From Chromatiaceae bacterium (GTDB lineage Bacteria > Pseudomonadota > Gammaproteobacteria > Chromatiales > Chromatiaceae): a DNA stretch of 64,000 nucleotides. Position 1 is the first letter of the stretch. Every line of letters begins with the position of its first letter. Under the pieces are notes generated by a model that saw nothing but the letters and a program-made list of their open reading frames with translations, was not told the DNA's origin and did no database searches. Of the stretch, positions 1 to 8,697 are shown one piece after another. Location: the NCBI GenBank assembly GCA_024235415.1, contig JACKML010000007.1:124001-188000 (forward strand), in the 5' to 3' direction. The translations under genes were made by a program, and so were the position numbers.

Positions 1-1
1 C

Positions 2-1684
2 CGCACCGCCGCGATCGAGGCCTCCGGTGCCGTGATCGCCACCGCCGATGGGCAGGACTGGAATGGCTGGAGGGCAGCCGCCGAGCAGTCCGCGGAGACG
101 GTGCTTGAAACCGCGATCGAAGGAACCGACTTTCTCGTCGTCACTCTGCCTGGCAACGCGATCAATCACAGCGTCCTCACCTCACCGTGGTTCGTGGTCG
201 CACTCAGCCTGATCTGCGCGGCCGTACTCAGCGGCGTGGCCTTTCTGTTGCGCCTGAACAACCACAACCTGGTGCTGCGCACCCACTTCGAGGCCACAGC
301 ACAACAGCGCGCGACGCTGCACGAACAGAACGAGCGGTTGCAGCGTGAGATCGACAAGCGCCTGGAGTCCGAACAGAAACTCGCGCATCAGGCGAACTAC
401 GATCAGCTGACCGGGCTGCCCAACCGCAACCTGGCGATGGACCGTCTGGCCCAGGCGATCAAATGGGCGAAGCGTGAGGGCGGCAGTGTACTGACCCTTT
501 TTCTCGACCTGGATCGCTTCAAGCAGGTCAACGACTCCCTGGGCCACACGGCCGGGGACGAACTGCTGCGCGAAGCGGCACAGCGCCTGGCATCGAGAGT
601 CAGGGACAGCGATACCGTGTCACGCCTCGGCGGCGACGAGTTCCTGGTGATCTGCCCCGACGTGTCGCAGGACAGCGACTGGGAGCACATCGCGCAGGAG
701 ATGCTGAAGGCGATGTCGGCGCCCTTCTACATCGGCGATCACGAGTTCTTCGTTGGTGCGAGCATCGGGGTTGCCGCTTACCCCGACGGCGGCAACGAGC
801 CGCAGAAGCTGCTCAAAAATTCCGATATCGCGATGTACGCCGCCAAGGAAAAGGGGCGCAATCGATACTGTTACTACGACCCTTCGATGGATGCACTGGC
901 GATCGAAGAACTGAAACTGGAGAACAACCTGCGCCATGCCCTGACGCGCAAAGAGTTTCGTCTTGTATTTCAGCCGATCGTCGACCTGAGTTCGGGGCGC
1001 ACCCTGGCGGTCGAGGCATTGTTACGCTGGACGAACGCGGAAATGGGCGATGTTGCACCCGACCGGTTCATACCGATCGCCGAAGAGACCGGGCTGATCC
1101 ACGAGATCGGCGAGTGGGTACTGAGCGAGGCGTGCCACATGATCAGCAGTGTGGCACCCGATCACAACTTCCGTCTCGCCGTCAACCTGTCGTCAAAGCA
1201 GTTCAGCCGCCCGGCACGACTGCTCGACTGCGTGCTGCACGCCCTGCGGACCTCCGGCCTGATGCCAAGCCAGCTCGAACTCGAGATCACAGAATCGATC
1301 CTGATCGACGACCGGCCCGAGATCGGCAACCTGATCAATCAACTCGATCGCATCGGCGTGCGCCTGTCGATCGATGATTTCGGCACCGGCTACTCGGCCC
1401 TGAACTACCTGCAGCGCTTCCCTTTCGACGTGCTCAAGATCGACCGCAACTTCACCAGCCAGGTACCGGAGAGTGCCGCCAATGCCTCGCTGATCCGCGC
1501 CATTATCGCCATGGCCCATGCGCTTGGCCTCGAGGTGGTCGCCGAGGGGATCGAGAGCCGCGAGCAGGCGGGCTTCCTGCTGGTGCATCACTGCGGGATG
1601 GGGCAGGGCTATCTTTACAGCAAACCGCTGACACCGGCCCAGTTGCGCGATCATCTGGCGAACGAGTACGCGATCTCCGCCTGA
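2..1684 (+). CDS. GGDEF-EAL cyclic-di-GMP protein, 5' end cut by window
   Basis: Membrane-bound bifunctional cyclic-di-GMP enzyme. The frame is open to the window edge, so the true start and any periplasmic sensor lie upstream; the GTG at 32 is only the first start-like codon and residues are numbered from it. A membrane segment spans about 53-73, followed by a charged, probably coiled linker (85-118). The GGDEF domain has an intact GGDEF at 200-204 and an RxxD inhibitory site (RDSD, 191-194). The EAL domain has EAL at 328-330, the DDFGTGYS loop, KID and a late VAEGIE glutamate, so both diguanylate cyclase and phosphodiesterase chemistry look possible. The input signal is unknown because the N-terminus is missing. 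Confidence 0.93.
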   Translation, partial: RTAAIEASGAVIATADGQDWNGWRAAAEQSAETVLETAIEGTDFLVVTLPGNAINHSVLTSPWFVVALSLICAAVLSGVAFLLRLNNHNLVLRTHFEATAQQRATLHEQNERLQREIDKRLESEQKLAHQANYDQLTGLPNRNLAMDRLAQAIKWAKREGGSVLTLFLDLDRFKQVNDSLGHTAGDELLREAAQRLASRVRDSDTVSRLGGDEFLVICPDVSQDSDWEHIAQEMLKAMSAPFYIGDHEFFVGASIGVAAYPDGGNEPQKLLKNSDIAMYAAKEKGRNRYCYYDPSMDALAIEELKLENNLRHALTRKEFRLVFQPIVDLSSGRTLAVEALLRWTNAEMGDVAPDRFIPIAEETGLIHEIGEWVLSEACHMISSVAPDHNFRLAVNLSSKQFSRPARLLDCVLHALRTSGLMPSQLELEITESILIDDRPEIGNLINQLDRIGVRLSIDDFGTGYSALNYLQRFPFDVLKIDRNFTSQVPESAANASLIRAIIAMAHALGLEVVAEGIESREQAGFLLVHHCGMGQGYLYSKPLTPAQLRDHLANEYAISA

Positions 1685-1790
1685 ATCGTCGCTGGCAAAG
1701 TGACGTCACCCTGCGCGGCACCGGTGCCTTGGCGCGAATCGGCAAACGTGCTCAGATGGCAGGCCGAATCCAAGCCGGAACGACACGCCC

Positions 1791-2147
1791 ATGCCCCGAG
1801 ACAGCCTGCAAGATCTCAGCACCCGCCTGCTCGCCTTCGCGCGCTCCCGCGACTGGGAGCAGTTTCATTCGCCAAAGAACCTGAGCATGGCCCTGGCCGG
1901 CGAGGCGGGAGAACTGCTGGAGCACTTCCAGTGGCTCAGCGAGGCGCAGAGTGCGGCGCTCGATGACCCGAAGAAAGACCAGGTGGCACTGGAAATGGCC
2001 GATATCCTGATCTACCTCGTACGCCTCGCAGAACGACTCGATATCGACCTGATCGACGCCACCTACCGCAAGATCGCGGTCAACGAATCGCGATACCCCG
2101 AAGACAGGGTGCGCGGCGACGCACGACGCGCCGAGGAATACGAATAG
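1791..2147 (+). CDS. MazG-like nucleotide pyrophosphohydrolase
   Basis: Predicted all-alpha NTP pyrophosphatase of the MazG/dCTPase (RS21-C6) type, 118 aa, which hydrolyses a (d)NTP to the monophosphate and pyrophosphate, probably as nucleotide-pool house-cleaning. The metal-binding pattern is visible as EAGE (E38, E41) and, 27 residues later, EMADI (E68, D71). The length fits single-domain family members. It starts 106 nt after the GGDEF-EAL stop with its own ATG and is convergent with the methyltransferase gene that follows, so it is probably monocistronic. The preferred nucleotide cannot be read from the sequence. Confidence 0.88.
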   Translation: MPRDSLQDLSTRLLAFARSRDWEQFHSPKNLSMALAGEAGELLEHFQWLSEAQSAALDDPKKDQVALEMADILIYLVRLAERLDIDLIDATYRKIAVNESRYPEDRVRGDARRAEEYE

Positions 2148-2169
2148 CCCGATTGCGTGCCAGCCGCGT

Positions 2170-2844
2170 TCAGTCGCGGCGAAAACGCAGGAAGTACTGG
2201 CTATCCATGAAATCCTGGCGCTCACTCAATGTGAACCCCGCCGCCTCCACTTCCGCGACCACATGGTCCTCGCCGCCACGCACATGACCGAGCACCCAGG
2301 GGTTGCTGAGTCCGGGGACGCGTTTGAAATCGATCACGACCAGTTCGCCACCCGGCCTGAGCGCCGTATGCATACTGCGCAACATCGATTGCGGATACTC
2401 GAAATGATGGTAGGTGTCGCTGGTGAAGACCAGGTCGACACTGGCCGCCGGCAGGCCGATACCATACTGATCGTTGAGCACGCCACGCACATTGTGCAGA
2501 CCGAGATCCCGTGCCCGCTGCACGCTGGCATCGACGAAGTTCGCTGCAATGTCTATCGCATAGACCACGCCCGCGGGGCCGACCCCACGTGCAATCATCG
2601 CGCTGAAAAAACCGGTGCCCGCACCGACGTCGGCAACCTGTTGCCCGGGCTGCAGACGCAGTCGACGGACGATGTCCTCGCGCCGGTCCCAGACCTCGCG
2701 GCCGTCACGCTCAAACACGCCGCGCCATTGGGCGACGCTCGGGTCCTGGTACTGGCGGTTGATCCCGGGGCTGACGTTCTGCTCGGCGTGCAGCGGCACG
2801 GCCATGGCGGCCAGCACAAAGAGTCGGACAAGGAGATGTGCCAT
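2170..2844 (-). CDS. Class I SAM methyltransferase with signal peptide
   Basis: A 224-aa Rossmann-fold methyltransferase. The SAM motif I is VADVGAGTG (about 70-78), preceded by a segment resembling tail-region methyltransferases (EVWDRREDIV), and motif IV-like LVFTSDTYHHF follows. The first 20 residues form a hydrophobic leader ending LHA, a plausible Sec signal cleaved before EQN, so the protein may act outside the cytoplasm, where SAM is not expected. The ATG at 2844 has the only sensible context. It lies convergent with the MazG-like gene and divergent from prkA. Substrate unknown. The leader could alternatively be a membrane anchor facing the cytoplasm. Confidence 0.8.
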   Translation of the reverse strand: MAHLLVRLFVLAAMAVPLHAEQNVSPGINRQYQDPSVAQWRGVFERDGREVWDRREDIVRRLRLQPGQQVADVGAGTGFFSAMIARGVGPAGVVYAIDIAANFVDASVQRARDLGLHNVRGVLNDQYGIGLPAASVDLVFTSDTYHHFEYPQSMLRSMHTALRPGGELVVIDFKRVPGLSNPWVLGHVRGGEDHVVAEVEAAGFTLSERQDFMDSQYFLRFRRD

Positions 2845-3278
2845 GTCACTTGCTCCGTGTGTAAGAACTTTGGTAACGGGCCGTTCATGGTAGAGCAGGC
2901 TTCACGACCCTGCCTACATCGTGCACGGTGCAAGGGTGACAGGAAACCTTACAGATGCGCACCGTCATGCTGCATCCGGCACATCGAACAGCCCGCCACA
3001 ATCGGGAAAAGATGCAACGGCAGCGCGTATGGCAAACGCCTGGCACCCAATCAGTGCAACAGCAGATTCTGAGCTGCTGTTGCTCGAGTCCGATACAGGC
3101 ACGGCAGGCACCAAACTGCTGCGAGCGCCGTACCCGGCGGCACTTTTCACACGCGGACTCGCGGCAGTCAACCGCTGGCTACACTTTCCCTATGACCTGG
3201 TCGGACGCCTGTCCGTGATCACGGCACCAAACCGGCGGCGCGTTGTCGTATATCCATGACAGCCGGGCGGCGGCCACT
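2845..3278. other. Gene-free divergent intergenic region
   Basis: About 490 bases separate the minus-strand methyltransferase start from prkA. Small open frames exist on both strands but lack recognisable protein features or ribosome binding sites. A short perfect inverted repeat (TGCAC-G-GTGCA) sits at 2922-2932. The prkA-proximal end carries the sigma-54-like promoter listed separately. Enhancer-binding sites for its activator would be expected here, but no match to a known consensus was found by eye. Confidence 0.6.
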
Positions 3279-3294
3279 TGGTACGTGCATTGCT
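3279..3294 (+). promoter_or_regulatory. Sigma-54 (RpoN) promoter for prkA-yeaH-spoVR
   Basis: TGGTACG-TGCA-TTGCT matches the sigma-54 consensus TGGCACG-N4-TTGCW with one transition. The invariant GG (3280-3281) and GC (3292-3293) are exactly 10 nt apart. It lies 45 nt upstream of the prkA start, leaving room for a start near 3305 and a GGGAG ribosome site at 3329-3333. In Escherichia coli the orthologous yeaGH operon is under NtrC/RpoN nitrogen-starvation control, which supports the assignment. Confidence 0.75.
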
Positions 3295-3339
3295 TGGTAA
3301 CTTTGGTGCGATGGCCACTTTGATCAACGGGAGATGCTT

Positions 3340-5259
3340 ATGAGCCTGTTCAATCAGTACATGGACCGCTACCGCCGGGTGGAAGACGAATACTCCCTGG
3401 AAGAGTATCTCGATATCTGCAAAGACGATCGCATGGCCTATGCCTCCGCTGCAGAGCGCATGCTGGCGGCGATCGGTGAACCCGAGATGCTCGATACCCG
3501 CCTCGATCCGCGCATGTCGCGCCTGTTCTCCAACAAAGTCATGAAGATCTACCCGGCGTTCACGGACTTCTACGGCATGGAGGAAACGATCGAGCAGATC
3601 GTGTCGTATTTCCGTCATGCCGCGCAGGGCCTGGAGGAAAAGAAGCAGATCCTGTATCTGCTCGGCCCGGTCGGCGGCGGTAAATCGTCACTCGCCGAGA
3701 AGCTCAAGCACCTGATGGAAAAGGCGCCGTTCTATGCTATCAAGGGCTCACCGGTAAACGATTCCCCACTGGCGCTGTTCTCCGCCGACGAGGATGGCGA
3801 TATCCTCGAACAGGAATACGGCATCGCGCGACGCTATCTCAACCGCGTGCTCTCGCCATGGGCGGTCAAGCGCCTCCACGAATTCAATGGTGACATCACC
3901 AGGTTTCGCGTGATCAAGCGCTGGCCGTCTGTCCTCGGCCAGGTCGGCGTGTCGAAGACCGAGCCGGGCGACGAGAACAACCAGGACATCTCGTCACTGG
4001 TCGGCAAGGTCGATATCCGCAAGCTGGAGAAGTTCTCGCAGGACGACCCGGATGCCTACAGTTATTCGGGCGGTCTGTGCCTGGCGAATCAGGGCCTGAT
4101 GGAGTTTGTCGAGATGTTCAAGGCACCGATCAAGGTGCTGCATCCGTTGCTGACCGCCACCCAGGAGGGCAACTACAAGGGCACCGAGGGTTTCGGCGCG
4201 ATCCCCTTCGATGGCGTGGTGCTGGCGCACAGCAACGAGTCGGAGTGGACCGCGTTTCGCAACAACAAGAACAACGAGGCCTTCCTCGACCGCATCTACA
4301 TCGTCAAGGTGCCTTATTGCCTGCGCGTCAGTGACGAGGTACACATCTACGACAAGCTGCTGCGCAACAGCTCGCTGTCCGAGGCCCCATGCGCCCCCGG
4401 GACCCTGCCGATGCTGGCGCAGTTCTCGGTACTGACACGGATCAAGGAGCCGGAGAACTCCAGCATCTTCTCGAAGATGCGCATCTATGACGGCGAGAAT
4501 CTGAAAGACACCGACCCCAAGGCCAAGAGCTACCAGGAGTACCGCGACTTCGCCGGGGTGGACGAGGGCATGACCGGGATCTCGACGCGCTTCGCGTTCA
4601 AGATCCTGTCGCGTGTGTTCAACTTCGATCACACCGAGGTCGCCGCCAACCCGGTGCACCTGCTGTACGTGCTGGAGCAGCAGATCGAGCAGGAACAGTT
4701 CCCGCCCGAACTGGAGCAGCGCTATATCAGCTTCCTCAAGGAGTACCTGGCACCGCGTTATGCCGAGTTCATCGAGAAGGAGCTGCAGACGGCATATCTC
4801 GAGTCCTACTCCGAGTACGGACAGAACATCTTCGATCGCTATGTGACCTACGCCGACATGTGGATCCAGGACCAGGAGTACCGCGACCCGGATACCGGCG
4901 AGATCCTCGATCGTGCCCAACTCAATGCCGAGCTGGAGAAGATCGAGAAACCGGCCGGCATCGCCAACCCGAAGGACTTCCGCCACGAGGTGGTCAACTT
5001 CGTGTTGCGCGCCCGTGCGCAGAACCACGGCAAGAACCCGGCCTGGACCAGCTATGAGAAGCTGCGTGCGGTCATCGAGAAGCGGATGTTCTCCAGCACC
5101 GAGGACCTGCTGCCGGTGATCTCCTTCAATGCGAAGGCCTCGAGCGAGGAGCAGAAAAAGCACCACGAGTTCGTCCAGCGCATGGTCGCCAAGGGCTACA
5201 CCGACAAGCAGGTGCGCCTGCTGGCCGAGTGGTACCTGCGTGCCAGGAAGGCATCCTGA
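3340..5259 (+). CDS. prkA: PrkA (YeaG) serine protein kinase
   Basis: AAA+ domain-containing protein kinase of the PrkA/YeaG family, 639 aa from the second ATG. The ATG at 3340 is chosen over that at 3334 because GGGAG (3329-3333) then sits 6 nt upstream rather than touching the start. The N-terminal AAA-PrkA domain has Walker A GPVGGGKS (about 109-116). The C-terminal PrkA domain has the usual charged SSEEQKKHHEF segment. Family members act in nitrogen- and carbon-starvation and stationary-phase responses. First gene of an operon with yeaH (13-nt gap) and spoVR (8-nt gap), a strongly conserved trio. A sigma-54-type promoter lies just upstream. Confidence 0.97.
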   Translation: MSLFNQYMDRYRRVEDEYSLEEYLDICKDDRMAYASAAERMLAAIGEPEMLDTRLDPRMSRLFSNKVMKIYPAFTDFYGMEETIEQIVSYFRHAAQGLEEKKQILYLLGPVGGGKSSLAEKLKHLMEKAPFYAIKGSPVNDSPLALFSADEDGDILEQEYGIARRYLNRVLSPWAVKRLHEFNGDITRFRVIKRWPSVLGQVGVSKTEPGDENNQDISSLVGKVDIRKLEKFSQDDPDAYSYSGGLCLANQGLMEFVEMFKAPIKVLHPLLTATQEGNYKGTEGFGAIPFDGVVLAHSNESEWTAFRNNKNNEAFLDRIYIVKVPYCLRVSDEVHIYDKLLRNSSLSEAPCAPGTLPMLAQFSVLTRIKEPENSSIFSKMRIYDGENLKDTDPKAKSYQEYRDFAGVDEGMTGISTRFAFKILSRVFNFDHTEVAANPVHLLYVLEQQIEQEQFPPELEQRYISFLKEYLAPRYAEFIEKELQTAYLESYSEYGQNIFDRYVTYADMWIQDQEYRDPDTGEILDRAQLNAELEKIEKPAGIANPKDFRHEVVNFVLRARAQNHGKNPAWTSYEKLRAVIEKRMFSSTEDLLPVISFNAKASSEEQKKHHEFVQRMVAKGYTDKQVRLLAEWYLRARKAS

Positions 5260-5272
5260 GGGGGCGGCACAC

Positions 5273-6538
5273 ATGAGTTCCCTGGTCGACCGACGCCTGT
5301 CCGGCAAGAACCGCAGCGCCGTCAACCGGCAGCGTTTCCTGCGCCGCTTCAAGGGCCAGATCCGCAAGGCGGTGTCCAAGGCCATCGCCGGGCGCAAGGT
5401 CGCCGACCTGGAGCGCGGCGAGAGCGTCTCGATCCCGTCGAAAGACATGAAGGAACCATTCTTCCACCACGGCCCGGGGGGCCGGCGCAGCATCGTCAAC
5501 CCCGGCAACCGGGAGTTCGTCAGCGGTGACCGTGTCGATCGTCCACCCGGCGGTCAGGGTGGAGGTGGCGGCCAGGCCTCGCCCGATGGCGAAGGCATGG
5601 ACGAGTTCACCTTCGAGCTGTCGCGAGAAGAGTTCATGGACTACTTCTTCGAGGACCTGGCATTGCCGGATCTGGTGAAGAAACAGCTGCTGGCGATCCC
5701 CGAGGTGAAGAAGGTGCGCTCGGGCTTCGTCAGCCAGGGCAATCCGTCCAACCTGCACGTGGTGCGCTCGATGAAGCAGGCGATCGGCCGCCGACTCGCG
5801 ATGGGCGCAGGGCCACGCGAGGCGCTGCGCGAGGCCGAGGCGGCGCTGGCCGAACTGGAAGACCGCGGCGAGGGGGCGGGTAGCGAGGCCGACGATCTGC
5901 GCGAACAGATCGCGGCGCTCAAGGCACGCATCGCCGCAGTGCCCTTCATCGACACCTGGGACCTGCGCTATGCAAACCGCAGCGACCAGCCGCAGCCGAC
6001 CAGCCGTGCGGTCATGTTCTGCCTGATGGACGTCTCCGGGTCGATGGACGAAAGCCGCAAGGACATCGCCAAGCGCTTCTTCATGCTGCTGTATCTGTTC
6101 CTGACGCGCAGCTACGAACACATCGACCTGGTGTTCATCCGCCACCACACCGTGGCCAAAGAGGTCGACGAGGAGGACTTCTTCAGCTCGCGCGAGACCG
6201 GCGGCACCGTGGTCTCCAGCGCCCTGGACCTGATGAACGAGATCATCCGCGAGCGTTACCCCAGCCAGGGCTGGAACATCTACGCCGCACAGGCGTCCGA
6301 CGGTGACAACTGGGACGACGACTCACCCTATTGCCGCGAGCTGCTGGTCAACCAGATCCTGCCGCTGGTGCAGTACTACGCCTATGTCGAGATCGCCGCG
6401 CGCGACCCGCAGAGCCTGTGGCACGCCTATGAGCAGGTGAGTGCGGCCAGCAGGCGTTTCGCGATGCAGCGAATCCTGACCCTGGAAGACATCTACCCGG
6501 TGTTCCGCGAGCTGTTCAAGAGAAAGGCGACCGCCTGA
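5273..6538 (+). CDS. yeaH: YeaH family protein (DUF444, VWA-like)
   Basis: A 421-aa DUF444 protein, the partner always found beside PrkA. The start ATG at 5273 lies 13 nt after the prkA stop; the frame is open further upstream but that part only overlaps prkA. The N-terminus carries the family signature RRLSGKNRSAVNRQRFLRR. A Gly-rich stretch, a putative coiled coil (about 180-220) and a C-terminal von Willebrand A-like fold follow, with a MIDAS-like DVSGS near residue 255 and a distal SSALDLM segment. Molecular role unknown; it probably works with PrkA and SpoVR as a scaffold or substrate adaptor during starvation. Translation is probably coupled within the operon. Confidence 0.95.
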   Translation: MSSLVDRRLSGKNRSAVNRQRFLRRFKGQIRKAVSKAIAGRKVADLERGESVSIPSKDMKEPFFHHGPGGRRSIVNPGNREFVSGDRVDRPPGGQGGGGGQASPDGEGMDEFTFELSREEFMDYFFEDLALPDLVKKQLLAIPEVKKVRSGFVSQGNPSNLHVVRSMKQAIGRRLAMGAGPREALREAEAALAELEDRGEGAGSEADDLREQIAALKARIAAVPFIDTWDLRYANRSDQPQPTSRAVMFCLMDVSGSMDESRKDIAKRFFMLLYLFLTRSYEHIDLVFIRHHTVAKEVDEEDFFSSRETGGTVVSSALDLMNEIIRERYPSQGWNIYAAQASDGDNWDDDSPYCRELLVNQILPLVQYYAYVEIAARDPQSLWHAYEQVSAASRRFAMQRILTLEDIYPVFRELFKRKATA

Positions 6539-6546
6539 GGTGGACG

Positions 6547-8079
6547 ATGAGTGAGACCGACAGCGACAAACCCGGCGATCGTGACCAGCCACTGCTGCTG
6601 TCTGAAAGCTCGGAATGGACCTTCGAGCTGCTGGAACGCTATGACAGCGAGATTGCACGTATCGCCGCTGGCTACGGACTCGATACCTATCCGAACCAGA
6701 TCGAGGTGATCTCCTCGGAACAGATGATCGACGCCTATTCGTCGGTGGGCATGCCGGTCGGCTACCACCACTGGAGTTTTGGCAAGCAGTTCGTGGCGAC
6801 GCAGAAGGGCTATCGACGCGGCCAGATGGGCCTGGCCTACGAGATCGTCATCAACTCCAGCCCCTGCATCGCGTACCTGATGGAAGAGAACACCATGACC
6901 ATGCAGGCCCTGGTGATCGCCCACGCGTCGTACGGCCACAACTCGTTTTTCAAGGGCAACTACCTGTTCCGCACCTGGACAGACGCCGAAGGGATCCTCG
7001 ATTACCTGGTGTTCGCGCGCAACTTCATCGCCGAGTGTGAAGAGCGTCACGGCGAAGAGGCGGTGGAAGAGATCCTTGATTCCTGTCACGCGTTGATGAA
7101 CCACGGCGTCGATCGCTACAAGCGGCCGACCAGGCTGTCGATGTCGAAGGAAAAGGCACGCCAGCGCGAGCGCGAGGACTACCTGCAGTCGCAGGTCAAC
7201 GACCTGTGGCGCACCGTCCCGGTCAGGGACACCGGGGAAAAGGCGAAGAAAAGAGCCCGCCGCTTCCCGCCAGAGCCGCAGGAAAACCTGCTGTACTTCA
7301 TCGAGAAGAATGCACCGCGCCTGGAGCCGTGGCAGCGCGAGATCGTGCGTATCGTGCGCAAGATCGCGCAGTATTTCTATCCGCAGCGCCAGACCCAGGT
7401 GATGAACGAGGGCTGGGCGACCTTCTGGCATTACACCCTGCTCAACCACCTGTTCGAAGAAGGCAAGGTCACCGAGGGATTCATGCTGGAGTTCCTGCAG
7501 AGCCACACCAACGTGGTGTACCAGCCGCCCTACCACAGCCGCGGCTACAGCGGCATCAACCCCTATGCGCTGGGTTTCGCGATGTACCGCGACATACGGC
7601 GGATCTGTGAGTCGCCCACCGAGGAGGACCGGCGCTGGTTTCCCGAGATCGCCGGCTCGGACTGGCGTAAGACGCTGGATTTTGCGATGCGCAACTTCAA
7701 GGACGAGAGCTTCATCGCCCAGTACCTGTCACCCAGCCTGATCCGTGAGATGAAGCTGTTTGCCGTGGTCGACGATGACCGCGAGGACAAACTCGAGATC
7801 ACCGCGATCCACGATGACGCCGGCTACCGTGGCGTGCGCCAGACGCTTGCCGACCAGTACAACCTGGGCAACCGTGAGCCCAACGTCCAGATCTGGGACG
7901 TCGATGTGTACGGTGACCGTTCGTTGACGCTGCGCCATTTCATGCACGACCGACGTCCTCTGGGCGACACCACGCTGGAGATGCTGCGACACATCGGCCG
8001 GCTGTGGGGCTACACGGTACGGATCGAGAGCGTGGACGAGGGTGGCGAGATCGTATCTGTCGGCGAATGTGCCGTCTGA
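6547..8079 (+). CDS. SpoVR family protein (YcgB-like)
   Basis: A 510-aa SpoVR/YcgB homologue, close to the usual family length. Typical segments are visible: WTFELLERYDSEIARIA near the start, GYHHWSFGK, MNEGWATFWH and HSRGYSGINPYALGF, rich in conserved His and Trp. The name comes from Bacillus SpoVR, involved in spore cortex formation, but in proteobacteria it belongs to the PrkA-YeaH-SpoVR stress module and its biochemical role is not established. Third gene of the operon, 8 nt after yeaH. The next gene is convergent, so the operon ends here. Confidence 0.96.
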   Translation: MSETDSDKPGDRDQPLLLSESSEWTFELLERYDSEIARIAAGYGLDTYPNQIEVISSEQMIDAYSSVGMPVGYHHWSFGKQFVATQKGYRRGQMGLAYEIVINSSPCIAYLMEENTMTMQALVIAHASYGHNSFFKGNYLFRTWTDAEGILDYLVFARNFIAECEERHGEEAVEEILDSCHALMNHGVDRYKRPTRLSMSKEKARQREREDYLQSQVNDLWRTVPVRDTGEKAKKRARRFPPEPQENLLYFIEKNAPRLEPWQREIVRIVRKIAQYFYPQRQTQVMNEGWATFWHYTLLNHLFEEGKVTEGFMLEFLQSHTNVVYQPPYHSRGYSGINPYALGFAMYRDIRRICESPTEEDRRWFPEIAGSDWRKTLDFAMRNFKDESFIAQYLSPSLIREMKLFAVVDDDREDKLEITAIHDDAGYRGVRQTLADQYNLGNREPNVQIWDVDVYGDRSLTLRHFMHDRRPLGDTTLEMLRHIGRLWGYTVRIESVDEGGEIVSVGECAV

Positions 8080-8083
8080 TCGC

Positions 8084-8548
8084 TCAGCGTTCGGGCCCCT
8101 CGATGCGCCGCAACGCCCGCCGCGTCCATAGCCGCAGCAGATGACGCCAGTGCGCGGCTGCCGTCTCCCGCAGCCGCGGCACGGCACCGCACGAACCCAG
8201 CTGCCCGCCGACCAGCAGGGCCTGGGGCACGCGCTGGCGGATCGACGCAGCGACACGGCCGCCCAACCCGGGCTCGGCCGCCACGCTCACCCACAACACG
8301 TTGATCGCAAAGTTGATATCGGCAAACACGACCTGTCGCCCGTACGACTCGCAGACCTGGCGGATCAACCCGGCGACATGATCGCGCCGGGGTGCCGGGG
8401 TGTCGCCGAGGCCCGGGATCAGCATCATGAAATCGGCCACACTGCACCCCGCCTCGTCGTGGGTCGGCGCCAGCTGCCAGAGCGGCCGCGCCGGATCCAG
8501 CCGGGGGCGGCCGACCAGCTCGTTTGGGGTGCGGTCCGGGGATGCCAT
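8084..8548 (-). CDS. Uncharacterised 154-aa protein
   Basis: No family recognised. The protein has a soluble composition with a central hydrophobic stretch (VADFMMLIPGLG and FADINFAINVLWVSVAA), suggesting a compact alpha/beta domain, and a basic C-terminus (HLLRLWTRRALRRIEG). It is convergent with spoVR, whose stop is only 4 nt away. Codon use and GC at third positions look like the neighbouring genes, which supports real coding. Overlapping open frames occur on both strands in this GC-rich stretch, so the call rests on composition and protein-like sequence rather than homology. Confidence 0.55.
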   Translation of the reverse strand: MASPDRTPNELVGRPRLDPARPLWQLAPTHDEAGCSVADFMMLIPGLGDTPAPRRDHVAGLIRQVCESYGRQVVFADINFAINVLWVSVAAEPGLGGRVAASIRQRVPQALLVGGQLGSCGAVPRLRETAAAHWRHLLRLWTRRALRRIEGPER

Positions 8549-8697
8549 ACCCGGAAAGGATAGACGCCCCTGACGCCGATCACCGCACCCGGCGAAGACG
8601 GTCGCGGGGCCGGGCCACCGTTAAAGACTCGTCCGGATCGGCCGAATAAAAGGGCTACGGAACAACATCAACAGACAAAGCGCTTTCAGGGGAGAAA

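Noticed and set aside
2922..2932. TGCAC-G-GTGCA as an NtrC enhancer site for prkA
   Set aside because: NtrC sites need a longer spacer between half-sites; this repeat has only one base between arms.
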